From UCB2 sp964475735 (GTDB lineage Bacteria; Chloroflexota; Dehalococcoidia; Tepidiformales; Tepidiformaceae), in NCBI GenBank assembly GCA_964475735.1, contig CAYYYI010000119.1:1-8420 (forward strand): a DNA stretch of 8,420 nt. The letters are read 5' to 3'. This document shows, piece after piece, positions 1-6,901 of this stretch. Under the pieces are notes generated by a model. That model ran no database searches and was not told the DNA's origin. It was given only the letters and a program-made list of their open reading frames with translations. A program made the position numbers and the translations under genes. Position 1 is the stretch's first letter, and the number at the start of each line of letters is the position of its first letter.

Positions 1-48
1 CCCCACGTTCACGTGTGGCTTCGTTCGCTCAAATTTCGCCTTCGCCAT
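1..48 (-). CDS. tuf: Elongation factor Tu, N-terminal 16 codons only (cut by window edge)
   Basis: Reading leftward from an ATG at 48, the 16 complete codons give MAKAKFERTKPHVNVG, the characteristic start of bacterial EF-Tu just before its GTP-binding P-loop. EF-Tu delivers aminoacyl-tRNA to the ribosome in the cytoplasm. The rest of the gene lies outside the window. A purine-rich ribosome binding site (AAGGAAGG) lies about 10 nt upstream of the ATG, inside the 33-nt spacer after fusA. The order rpsL-rpsG-fusA-tuf is the classical str operon, so both sequence and position agree. No terminator is visible between fusA and this gene, so I infer co-transcription. The only doubt is that the fragment is short. 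Confidence 0.93.
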   Translation of the reverse strand, partial: MAKAKFERTKPHVNVG

Positions 49-81
49 TGCCGATGATCCTTCCTTGACTGAACTCGTTGT

Positions 82-2160
82 CTAGCTAGCGACTGCCTGC
101 TTGGATAGCTGGGCAGCGAGGTTTTTGGGAACTTCTTCGTAGTGGTCGAATTCCATGCTGTAGGTTGCCCGGCCCTGCGAGAGGGACCGGAGGTCGGTCG
201 AGTAGCCGAACGTTTCGGCCAGGGGCACGTGCGCGTGCACGATCTGGGTCTTGCCCATGGAGTCGGTGCCCATGATCATCCCGCGCCGGCTGTTGATGTC
301 GCCAACGACAGCGCCGAAGTAGTCCTCGGGGCAGCGGACTTCGACGCGCATGATCGGTTCGAGGATGACCGCGCCTGCTTTCCGGGCTGCTTCCTTGAAT
401 CCGATGGACCCGGCGTTCTTGAACGCCATTTCCGATGAGTCGACGGGGTGGTAAGAGCCGTCGAGCAACGAGACCTTCACGTCGAGGATGGGGTAGCCTG
501 CGAGCACGCCCGACTGCAAAGCCTCGCGCACGCCTTCGGACACAGGATTGATGTACTCCCGGGGGACAGAACCACCGACGATCTTGTTCTCGAACACGAA
601 GCCCTGGCCGCGTTCGAGCGGCTCGACTTCGAGCTGAACGACGCCGAACTGGCCCCGGCCGCCGGTCTGGCGAACGAAGCGGCCTTCAGCGCGCGCTGCG
701 TGGGTGATCGCTTCGCGGTAGCTCACCTGGGGGCGGCCCACGTTCGCCGCCACTTTGTGCTCGCGCAGCATGCGGTCGACGATGACTTCCAGGTGTAGTT
801 CGCCCATGCCAGAGATGAGCGTCTGGCCCGACTCCTCATCGAAGGTCCAGTGGAATGTGGGGTCCTCTTCGCTCAGCTTCATGAGCGCGTCGCCCATCTT
901 GTCCTGGTCTTCCTTGGTCTTCGGTTCGAGCGCGACACGGATGACGGGCTCGGGGAAGGTGATGTTTTCGAGGATGACCGGGTGGTCGAGGCTGCAGAGG
1001 GTGTCGCCGGTGAACGTCTTCTTGAGGCCGACGGCGGCGGCGATGCCCCCGGCATAGACGGCGTCGACTTCTTCGCGCTGGTTGGCGTGCATGCGCACAA
1101 TCCGCCCGACGCGCTCCCTTTCGCCCTTGGTGGCGTTGAGGATGGACTCACCCTGCTTCATGACGCCGCTGTACACACGGAAGTAGGCCAGCCGCCCGAC
1201 GTACGGGTCGGAGACGATCTTGAAGGCGATGGCACTCAGCGGTTCGTTGTCATCGGCGGAGCGGATAACCTCGCCGCCATGCTTGGGGTCCACGCCCTTC
1301 ACCGGCGGGATGTCTATCGGGCTGGGGAGGTAGTCAATGACCGCGTCGAGCAGGGGCTGGACGCCCTTGTTCTTGAGCGCCGAGCCGCATAGCACGGGCG
1401 TGGCGAGGTTGGCGATTGTGGCGCGGCGGATGGCGGTCTTCAGCTCGTGGCCATTGATATCGTGGCCCTCGATGTAGCTGATCATGATCTGGTCGTCCAC
1501 ACCGCCGATGTTCTCAATCAGCTTTTCGCGCGCGGAGCGAACCACTTCATCGTATTCGGGAGGAATGTCGCGGCGTTCTGGCACTTCGCCCTTTTCGCCG
1601 CCGAAGTACCAGTAGCACATCTCGACCAGGTCCAGGCAGCCGGTGAATTCAGCTTCCGCGCCCGCCGGGATCTGGACGGTCACGGGGTTGGCGCCGAGCC
1701 GGTCCACCATCATGTCGAGGGTGCGCTGGAAGTCGGCGCCCGTCCGGTCCATCTTGTTGACGAAGCAGATGCGGGGCACGCCGTAGCGGTCGGCCTGGCG
1801 CCACACGGTCTCAGACTGGGGCTCCACGCCGGCCACCGAGTCGAAGACAACGACGCCGCCATCGAGGACGCGGAGGCTTCGCTCCACCTCGGCGGTGAAG
1901 TCGACGTGGCCGGGAGTGTCAATGATATTGACGTTGTGGCCGTTCCACATGGCGGTGGTGGCAGCAGAGGTGATGGTGATGCCCCGCTCACGCTCCTGAT
2001 CCATCCAGTCCATGGTGGCGGTGCCTTCATGGACCTCGCCGATCTTGTAAGTCACGCCCGTGTAGTAAAGGACGCGTTCGGTCACGGTGGTCTTGCCCGC
2101 GTCGATGTGGGCAATGATCCCGATGTTCCGGATGCGTTCGATGTCGATTGGGCGGGGCAT
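82..2160 (-). CDS. fusA: Elongation factor G
   Basis: Ribosomal translocase: a GTPase that moves tRNAs and mRNA through the ribosome after peptide-bond formation and acts with ribosome recycling factor in ribosome recycling. The 692-residue product is close to the usual length of about 690-705. GTPase motifs are intact: P-loop AHIDAGKT at 17-24, switch I RGITI at 59-63, DTPGH at 81-85 with the catalytic-type His85, and NKMD at 135-138. The later domains are present, including the GGSVPREYINPV stretch and the YHPVDSS loop of domain IV, which enters the decoding site. The start begins with the normal N-terminus (MPRPIDIERIRNIGIIAHID). An AGGAAG sequence about 14 nt upstream is a rather distant ribosome binding site, so coupling to rpsG, which ends 29 nt before, may assist initiation. 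Third gene of the str operon. Confidence 0.98.
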   Translation of the reverse strand: MPRPIDIERIRNIGIIAHIDAGKTTVTERVLYYTGVTYKIGEVHEGTATMDWMDQERERGITITSAATTAMWNGHNVNIIDTPGHVDFTAEVERSLRVLDGGVVVFDSVAGVEPQSETVWRQADRYGVPRICFVNKMDRTGADFQRTLDMMVDRLGANPVTVQIPAGAEAEFTGCLDLVEMCYWYFGGEKGEVPERRDIPPEYDEVVRSAREKLIENIGGVDDQIMISYIEGHDINGHELKTAIRRATIANLATPVLCGSALKNKGVQPLLDAVIDYLPSPIDIPPVKGVDPKHGGEVIRSADDNEPLSAIAFKIVSDPYVGRLAYFRVYSGVMKQGESILNATKGERERVGRIVRMHANQREEVDAVYAGGIAAAVGLKKTFTGDTLCSLDHPVILENITFPEPVIRVALEPKTKEDQDKMGDALMKLSEEDPTFHWTFDEESGQTLISGMGELHLEVIVDRMLREHKVAANVGRPQVSYREAITHAARAEGRFVRQTGGRGQFGVVQLEVEPLERGQGFVFENKIVGGSVPREYINPVSEGVREALQSGVLAGYPILDVKVSLLDGSYHPVDSSEMAFKNAGSIGFKEAARKAGAVILEPIMRVEVRCPEDYFGAVVGDINSRRGMIMGTDSMGKTQIVHAHVPLAETFGYSTDLRSLSQGRATYSMEFDHYEEVPKNLAAQLSKQAVAS

Positions 2161-2189
2161 TGTTCTGGGCCGGTCTTCCTTGTGTGCGC

Positions 2190-2660
2190 CTACCAGCGGT
2201 AGTGGACGAAGGCGCGGTTGGCCTCGGCCATGCGGTGGGTGTCTTCGCGGCGCTTAATGGCGGCGCCGGTGTTGTTGGCTGCATCCATCAGCTCGGCGGC
2301 GAGGCGCTCTGACATGGAGCGGCCGCCGCGGGCGCGGGCTGCATTGAGGATCCAGCGCATCGCGAGCGCAATGCGGCGGTCCGGTCGAATCTCAATCGGC
2401 ACCTGGTAGGTGGCGCCGCCAACGCGGCGGGGCTTCACTTCGAGCACGGGCGTGGCGGCTCGCATGGCCGCCTGGAAAGTGTCGAGCGGGTCGCGGCCCG
2501 CCTGGGACTGGATGCGGTCGAAGGCGCCGTAGACAACGCGCTCGGCGGTGCTCTTCTTGCCGCGCGTCATCACCTTGTTGATAAGGATCTGCACCTGGAC
2601 GTTGTTGTACCGCGGGTCGGGTGGAATGTTGCGCCGGGCCGGCCGGTTTCGTCGCGCCAT
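2190..2660 (-). CDS. rpsG: 30S ribosomal protein S7
   Basis: Primary assembly protein of the 30S head, binding the 3' major domain of 16S rRNA near the E site. The product is 156 residues, the common length of the family. The S7 signature lies at about residues 15-47 (DPRYNNVQVQILINKVMTRG and the following KKSTAERVVYGAF). The conserved GGATYQVPIE (81-90) and the C-terminal end THRMAEANRAFVHYRW are also present. The start codon is preceded only by a weak GAGAGAG about 7 nt away. It lies 43 nt downstream of rpsL and 29 nt upstream of fusA, clearly within one operon. In E. coli, S7 represses translation by binding the rpsL-rpsG spacer. Here that spacer is less than half the E. coli length, so the same mechanism is doubtful (inference). 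Confidence 0.98.
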   Translation of the reverse strand: MARRNRPARRNIPPDPRYNNVQVQILINKVMTRGKKSTAERVVYGAFDRIQSQAGRDPLDTFQAAMRAATPVLEVKPRRVGGATYQVPIEIRPDRRIALAMRWILNAARARGGRSMSERLAAELMDAANNTGAAIKRREDTHRMAEANRAFVHYRW

Positions 2661-2703
2661 GGTTCAGCTCTCTCGGTTCATTCTCAACGGGCGGCTGCGC
2701 CTG

Positions 2704-3141
<438 letters not shown>

Positions 3142-3369
3142 AGTCGCTTTCCTTCGCTATTGCGCCGTGAAGGGTTGGGCACGGCGATCCCGGGATTGGC
3201 AGGCGCGTCGCAGTGTGACTTCGAATTCGAGGCACGAAAGAAGGCCGGAAAGCCTGTTCGTGAACAGCGCCCCGGGGCCTTGCAGCGCCGGAGCCGTCTT
3301 CAAGCACTCAGCTTTGCGACCTGGCGAACTCTTCCAAAAAGCTGGCCAGTCAATAAGCGCCGAAGGCAA
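3142..3369 (-). promoter_or_regulatory. Untranslated leader of the str operon, rich in palindromes
   Basis: No convincing gene lies between the promoter and the rpsL start. If transcription begins near 3363 the leader is about 220 nt, long for this operon. It holds three perfect 10-bp palindromes (ATCCCGGGAT 3187-3196, TCGAATTCGA 3221-3230, GCCCCGGGGC 3269-3278), an 8-bp one (CTGGCCAG 3342-3349) and two candidate RNA hairpins. One is CTGTT/AACAG with a 4-nt loop at 3254-3267. The other pairs CTGGC 3321-3325 with GCCAG 3345-3349. I see no U-tract terminator in it. A leader binding a ribosomal protein or mediating attenuation is possible but is inference. I do not recognise it as a known riboswitch or leader family. 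Confidence 0.5.
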
Positions 3370-3397
3370 AGCCTAGCATAACGAGCCTGACTGTCAA
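3370..3397 (-). promoter_or_regulatory. Housekeeping sigma-factor promoter of the str operon
   Basis: On the minus strand a perfect -35 TTGACA (3392-3397) is followed after 16 nt by TAGGCT (3370-3375), which fits the TANNNT pattern. TG is placed one base before it, making an extended -10 (TGcTAGGCT). The predicted start is near 3363. It is the best promoter-like sequence in the window and points straight at rpsL, so the ribosomal genes have their own transcription start independent of the lipoprotein gene upstream. Confidence 0.75.
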
Positions 3398-3403
3398 CCT
3401 GAG

Positions 3404-3421
3404 CACGCCTCCAAAGGCGCG
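3404..3421 (-). terminator. Possible weak hairpin between the lipoprotein gene and the str promoter
   Basis: Read on the minus strand, CGCGCCT and AGGCGTG flank a TTGG loop and give a 7-bp stem with one G-U pair. It sits 43 nt after the lipoprotein stop codon and 7 nt before the -35 box of the str promoter. There is no run of T after it, so it is not a standard intrinsic terminator. It could slow or insulate read-through, or be chance. Confidence 0.25.
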
Positions 3422-3464
3422 GTTTCGGCCGGTGTCACATAGGCGTTGGGAGCTGTCTCGGCGC

Positions 3465-4493
3465 TCACCGGGGCGGGTCCGCGAACGGCCGCGGACCGGC
3501 ATCGGCCCTTGGGCCGCCAACGTACACCAGCATGACCTTCCCACCCGAAAGCAGCAGCGCCGAAGGGTCGCCCCCTGCGGCCCGGGCGCCCGAGTCGAGC
3601 GTCCAGTTCGAGCCATCGGCCGAAGTTGCGGACCAGATGCCGTCCCGCCCCGAGCCGTAGTAGCGCAGGACATCCCCTGTGGCCACGGCGTTGCCGATCC
3701 ACTGCCGCCCGCTGCCAACGTCGACTTTGGAAAGCTCGGTGAAGGCGAGGCCGTCCGTGGAGATCGCGTGGTACCCCTTGCCGGTGTTCGCCTCGGAGGT
3801 GTGGGAGAACATATGCCACGCTCCCCTGAACCACACCACAGCCGCATCGACGGTCCCGGACGTGGGGGCGAAGCGCGCTCCCTCTTCAAACGTGTAGTCC
3901 AGGCCATCGGCCGAGATGGCGGAGTAGATGGCGGGCCTACCGCGGCCGCCAGTTGCGTTAGAGGTGAAGTACAGCCGGTAGCGCTCATCCTCCAGCTGAA
4001 CGATCGTGGGGTCGAAGGGGCGCATCAAACCGGCAGGCAGCCCATCTACAACGATTCGCGACGGCGTGGACCAGGTGGAGCCGTCATCGCTGGAGAAGGC
4101 CACAGCCACCTGGTCGAAGTCGTCCTGGCGGTCGAAGGGGAACCACTGAAACACGGCCACCAGGCGTCCGTCGCGGTCGCGGATGACGCACGGCACGCCA
4201 CCCCGCTCGACGAATACCGCCGAGGCCCCGAAGGTGAGGCCATCATCTGAGTACGCGACCTGGAGGTCGCGATTCCAGGGGCCGTCGGTGGACGAGGGTT
4301 GTGGCCCGGGAGGCCGGGCATCATTGGCAGGCGGCCCGCCGGTTGATTCGTGCGTCACATCCGGCACGACCACCGTTTCGGGCAACCGGGTCTCGGCAGG
4401 CTGGGCCCGTTCCTGGCTGCTGCAGGCCACCGCGACAAAGGACCAGGCTGCCACGGCCAGTGCCAATGCGGACAGGGTTCGCTGCGTGCGCAT
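3465..4493 (-). CDS. Exported lipoprotein with five Asp-box repeats (beta-propeller, sialidase/glycosidase-like fold)
   Basis: 342-residue predicted surface or cell-envelope lipoprotein. An N-terminal basic MRTQR and a hydrophobic stretch (about 7-22) lead to AVAC with Cys24 as the probable lipidated residue. This is followed by a Pro/Thr-rich linker up to about residue 72. The remainder carries five Asp-box-like motifs spaced roughly 46-60 residues apart: SDDGLTF 82-88, SSDDGSTW 134-141, SADGLDY 194-200, STDGLAF 245-251 and SADGSNW 291-297. This is the signature of a bladed beta-propeller as in sialidases and related glycosidases. I cannot identify catalytic residues, so it may bind or cut glycans or be purely structural. 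An in-frame ATG 19 codons upstream (4550) is rejected because the chosen start has the signal peptide immediately after it and a strong GAGGAGG 9 nt upstream. It lies 81 nt downstream of the amidase gene on the same strand. Confidence 0.75.
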   Translation of the reverse strand: MRTQRTLSALALAVAAWSFVAVACSSQERAQPAETRLPETVVVPDVTHESTGGPPANDARPPGPQPSSTDGPWNRDLQVAYSDDGLTFGASAVFVERGGVPCVIRDRDGRLVAVFQWFPFDRQDDFDQVAVAFSSDDGSTWSTPSRIVVDGLPAGLMRPFDPTIVQLEDERYRLYFTSNATGGRGRPAIYSAISADGLDYTFEEGARFAPTSGTVDAAVVWFRGAWHMFSHTSEANTGKGYHAISTDGLAFTELSKVDVGSGRQWIGNAVATGDVLRYYGSGRDGIWSATSADGSNWTLDSGARAAGGDPSALLLSGGKVMLVYVGGPRADAGPRPFADPPR

Positions 4494-4502
4494 CTTTCGG
4501 GC

Positions 4503-4509
4503 CCTCCTC
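4503..4509 (-). promoter_or_regulatory. Ribosome binding site fixing the lipoprotein start
   Basis: GAGGAGG on the minus strand, 9 nt before the ATG at 4493. It would be internal to the coding region if the upstream ATG at 4550 were used, so it supports the shorter protein whose signal peptide begins at once. Confidence 0.7.
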
Positions 4510-4574
4510 ACCGGCTTACATGGCCCGCACCACGCCCATGGTGACGGCAAGCAGAGGTAAATGTCGCAGCCTGG

Positions 4575-5748
4575 CTATGGGCGCCGCGGGTCAATCGGGG
4601 TCACGACCCCCAGCCGTTCTTCAATTGCCTGCCCGGCGGCGAAGCAGAGGTCCTCCCGGTAGCGATCGGCGATGATCTGCACGCCCTGCGGCNNNNNNNN
4701 NNNNNNNNNNNNNNNNNNNNNNNNNNNNNNNNNNNNNNNNNNNNNNNNNNNNNNNNNNNNNNNNNNNNNNNNNNNNNNNNNNNNNNNNNNNNGCGATCTC
4801 GGTGAAGAGGAGGCCGTACCACGTCTCCCGGGCATCGGCGACGCGCGGAGGGTCCACCTCGCAGACCTCGTAGCCGGCATCGCGGAGCGCATCCGCGGCC
4901 CGCATCACGCCAGCCGCAACCTCGGCGTCGATGCCTACGCCCGCGGGATCGAACGTCACTGCGACGCGCTTCGGCGCAGGCGGGCCGCTGAGGGGGGCCG
5001 GCGTCCACCATGGATCCCGGGAGTCGCGCCCCGACATGCACGCAAGGGCGATTTCGAGGTCGCGGACGTGCCGCGCCATGGGTCCCTCGACCATCATCAG
5101 CTGGATCGACATCGGCCGATCGTTCGCGGAAGTGGAGAGGTGCTCCGGAATGCGCCCGAGCGTTGGCCGGATAGCGGTAGTACCGCAGCACTGGGAGGGC
5201 CACCTCAGCGAGCCGCCAATGTCCTGTCCCAGCCCGAGCGGCGTCATGCCCGTCGCGAGTGCGACCGCGTCGCCGCCGCTGGAGCCGCCGGGCGTGAGCG
5301 CCGGGTCCCAGGGGTTCAGGGTCTCTCCGCGAAGACCGCTGCCAGTGTGCCAGCGCAGGCCGATATCGGGCATGTTCGTGCGTCCGATGGGTATCGCCCC
5401 CGCAACCTTCAACTGTCCGACGTGCGGGGAATCAATGGCGGGCATGATCCCTTCCATGAGGACCACACCATGCGTGGTGGCCGAGCCCACGACGTCGATG
5501 TTCTCCTTCGCCGTGAAGGGAACGCCGTGGAGCGGTCCGGGAGTCTGCCCGGCAGCAAGCGCGCGATCGGCTTCCTCGGCGGCGGCGAGCGCTTGTTCCG
5601 CAAGCACAACGGTGACCGCGTTGACGGCGCTGTTCACCTGCTCGATCCGATCGAGGTGCGCCTGCACCACTTCGCGGCTCTTCACTTCGCGGTTGCGGAT
5701 CGCGCTCGCGAGGTCAGCGGCGCCGAGGCGCCAGAGTTCGTGTTCCAT
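4575..5748 (-). CDS. Amidase-signature family hydrolase, interrupted by an assembly gap
   Basis: Serine hydrolase of the amidase-signature family, which cleaves amide bonds and releases ammonia or an amine. The substrate cannot be told from sequence. The first 318 residues (5748 down to 4793) hold the whole catalytic set: Lys81 in FTAKENIDV, cis-Ser156 in GGSSGG (154-159) and nucleophile Ser180 in GQDIGGSLR. The 75- and 24-residue spacings equal those of fatty-acid amide hydrolase (142/217/241). After the gap a 38-residue C-terminal piece (PQGVQIIADRYREDL onward) ends at the TAG at 4575. The visible total of 356 residues falls short of the usual 450-490, so roughly 100-130 residues are probably hidden. 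The start MEHELWRLGAADLA matches the family's N-terminus and has GGGAGG about 5 nt upstream. A 66-codon open extension upstream looks non-coding. The break is an assembly artefact, not evidence of a pseudogene. Confidence 0.88.
4693..4792. other. Assembly gap (100 N)
   Basis: Exactly 100 unknown bases inside the amidase gene, a conventional placeholder for a scaffold join of unknown size. The coding frames on either side disagree by one base if the length is taken literally. For an intact gene the missing length must be a multiple of three. Confidence 0.99.
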
Positions 5749-5923
5749 CGGGTCCTCCCGGCGCCTGTTCGCCGCGGAGGAGTCTACAGTCTCAGTGGGC
5801 GCATTCCCACCGTGGGCTCGCCCGCACTGTTGAGGCGGGGCCCAAGGGGCGACCGTTCGCGGGTCCGGATGGCCCTTCCGGGCGGGGGAGGAATTCCTAG
5901 ACTGAATCGGGAGGAGCCGCGCC
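5749..5923. promoter_or_regulatory. Divergent intergenic region between the amidase and CPBP genes
   Basis: 175 bp that must hold the promoters of both outward-facing genes. TAGACT, which fits TANNNT, occurs once per direction: 5781-5786 on the minus strand for the amidase and 5898-5903 on the plus strand for the membrane protein. Neither has a good -35 at the expected distance (TGGGAA and CTTCCG, at most 3 of 6 matches). A perfect 10-bp palindrome AGGAATTCCT (5889-5898) overlaps the first base of the plus-strand candidate -10 and could be an operator or chance. The promoter assignments are weak. Confidence 0.35.
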
Positions 5924-6808
5924 ATGAACGCTATCAGATCAGCCATCAGGCGGCACCCGCTGCCGGCTTACTTCGTGTTGACGTTTGCGATCTCATGGGG
6001 TGCGATGCTGGCGCTGATCATCCTTGGCGGTGGCGGACTGGTCCCGAGCGAGGAACGGGCAGAGGAGCTATTACCGTGGGCCGTGGCAGCGGTGGTCGCG
6101 GGCCCGTTCCCGGCGGCCCTGCTGTGCACAGCGATCTCGGACGGCCTGCCGGGACTGCGGGATCTCCGCACGCAGTTCCTGCGGTGGCGTGTCAACTGGA
6201 GCTGGTACGCGCTTGCCTTCTTCGGCGCCCCCGTCATGGGTCTTGGCGTGCTCTTCCTGCTGCTCCCGGCTTCGTCGCAGTTCGCTCCGGGTGTGGTGGA
6301 CAGCAGCAATCCCGTTGCACTTGCCTTCTCGGGAGCAGGCGTTGGACTGGTTGCGGGCATCTTCGAGGAGGCCGGCTGGACAGGATTCGCCACCCCGCGG
6401 CTGCGCCGGCGCTACGGCATCCTGGCAGCGGGGCTACTCCTGGGATTCCTGTGGGGAGCATGGCACTACATCACAGCCCTTTGGGGAAGCGGCACAGCGA
6501 GCGGCTCGATGTCGGTACCTCTGTTCTCGGCCATGATGCTGTTCTACGTAGCCGTTCTCCCGCCGTACCGGGTGCTCATGACCTGGGTGTACGACCGAAC
6601 CAGGAGCCTGCCCGTGGCGATTGTCATGCACGCCAGCCTCACCGGGAACGTCCTCTACACTCTGATGCCACCCGACATCGGCAACTGGCCGCTGTTTGCC
6701 TGGTACGCCGGAATGGCTGCAGTCCTGTGGACGATTATCGTCGTATCGGCGGTCGCGGCACGCGGCCGGGCGGTATCACTCCGGCCGCTCCCGTCCCAGG
6801 CTACCTGA
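5924..6808 (+). CDS. CPBP family intramembrane protease-like protein (CAAX protease/Abi type)
   Basis: 294-residue polytopic membrane protein. Hydrophobic segments lie at roughly 15-35, 52-72, 92-114, 131-147, 166-180, 198-215, 228-248 and 258-280. The family's glutamate motif is FEEAGWTGFATPRL, with Glu148 and Glu149. The second motif is WGAWH (177-181) with His181, and the third is around HASLTGN with His236. These Glu and His residues are the presumed metal or active-site ligands of Rce1-like proteases. The usual Arg of EExxxR is Thr153, and the usual HxxxN has Thr at the Asn position, with Asn two residues later. It therefore belongs to a variant subgroup whose activity is less certain. 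Known members process prenylated proteins or peptides or give bacteriocin self-immunity, but no peptide or bacteriocin gene is nearby, so the role is unknown. GGGAGG lies about 9 nt before the ATG. It is divergent from the amidase and 93 nt before ruvB. Confidence 0.86.
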   Translation: MNAIRSAIRRHPLPAYFVLTFAISWGAMLALIILGGGGLVPSEERAEELLPWAVAAVVAGPFPAALLCTAISDGLPGLRDLRTQFLRWRVNWSWYALAFFGAPVMGLGVLFLLLPASSQFAPGVVDSSNPVALAFSGAGVGLVAGIFEEAGWTGFATPRLRRRYGILAAGLLLGFLWGAWHYITALWGSGTASGSMSVPLFSAMMLFYVAVLPPYRVLMTWVYDRTRSLPVAIVMHASLTGNVLYTLMPPDIGNWPLFAWYAGMAAVLWTIIVVSAVAARGRAVSLRPLPSQAT

Positions 6809-6849
6809 GAGAACTGCAAGACCACTGCTGACGGCGCGCGTCGCATCGG

Positions 6850-6863
6850 GAGTCCGCGGACTC
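6850..6863. repeat. Perfect 14-bp palindrome upstream of ruvB
   Basis: GAGTCCGCGGACTC, the longest perfect palindrome I noticed. It lies 41 nt after the CPBP stop and just upstream of the ruvB promoter. As RNA it could form a 5-bp stem with a CGCG loop. No T-run follows, so a terminator role is doubtful. A protein-binding site is possible. Confidence 0.4.
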
Positions 6864-6875
6864 GTTCACCTATTA

Positions 6876-6887
6876 GAACATCTGTCC
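6876..6887 (+). promoter_or_regulatory. LexA-like SOS box in the ruvB promoter
   Basis: GAACATCTGTCC matches the Gram-positive/actinobacterial LexA core GAACATATGTTC at 10 of 12 positions: one half-site is perfect (GAAC) and the other has a single change (GTCC for GTTC). It lies two bases upstream of the -10, where a repressor would block RNA polymerase, and in front of a gene that is SOS-controlled in many bacteria. The position and target make it credible. The broken half-site and the unknown LexA type of this organism limit confidence. Confidence 0.5.
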
Positions 6888-6889
6888 GC

Positions 6890-6895
6890 TATACT
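6890..6895 (+). promoter_or_regulatory. -10 element giving a predicted leaderless ruvB transcript
   Basis: TATACT, five of six matches to TATAAT, is followed by a 6-nt discriminator (GCGCGC) and then the ATG of ruvB at 6902. Standard spacing puts the transcription start on the A of the ATG. No Shine-Dalgarno-like purine run exists upstream, which fits. The -35 is poor; the best candidate is TTCACC at 6865-6870 with a long 19-nt spacer. Confidence 0.65.
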
Positions 6896-6901
6896 GCGCG
6901 C

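Noticed and set aside
142..2202. Several long plus-strand open frames opposite fusA
   Set aside because: They mirror the codon periodicity of a high-GC gene on the other strand. Their translations show no family motifs, whereas EF-G is complete and unmistakable.
3254..3267. CTGTTCGTGAACAG as a LexA-type operator in the str leader
   Set aside because: The half-sites are separated by 2 bp rather than 4 and are inverted relative to the GAAC-N4-GTTC box. It is better explained as part of leader RNA structure or chance.
3348..3353. TTGACT as a second -35 for rpsL
   Set aside because: No TANNNT sequence lies 16-18 nt downstream on the minus strand.
3432..4250. 272-codon plus-strand open frame opposite the lipoprotein gene
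   Set aside because: The minus-strand frame has a signal peptide, a lipobox, five Asp boxes and a strong ribosome binding site. The plus-strand translation is low-complexity with no recognisable domain.
4494..4550. 19-codon upstream extension of the lipoprotein
   Set aside because: It would place extra residues before the signal peptide and bury a strong ribosome binding site.
5749..5946. 66-codon N-terminal extension of the amidase
   Set aside because: The extension has no family similarity, overlaps the divergent CPBP gene start, and the internal ATG at 5748 has its own ribosome binding site and the normal family N-terminus.
4672..6831. 719-codon plus-strand open frame running through the N gap
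   Set aside because: It depends on translating Ns as open, runs antisense to the amidase and overlaps the CPBP gene in another frame. It is composition-driven.
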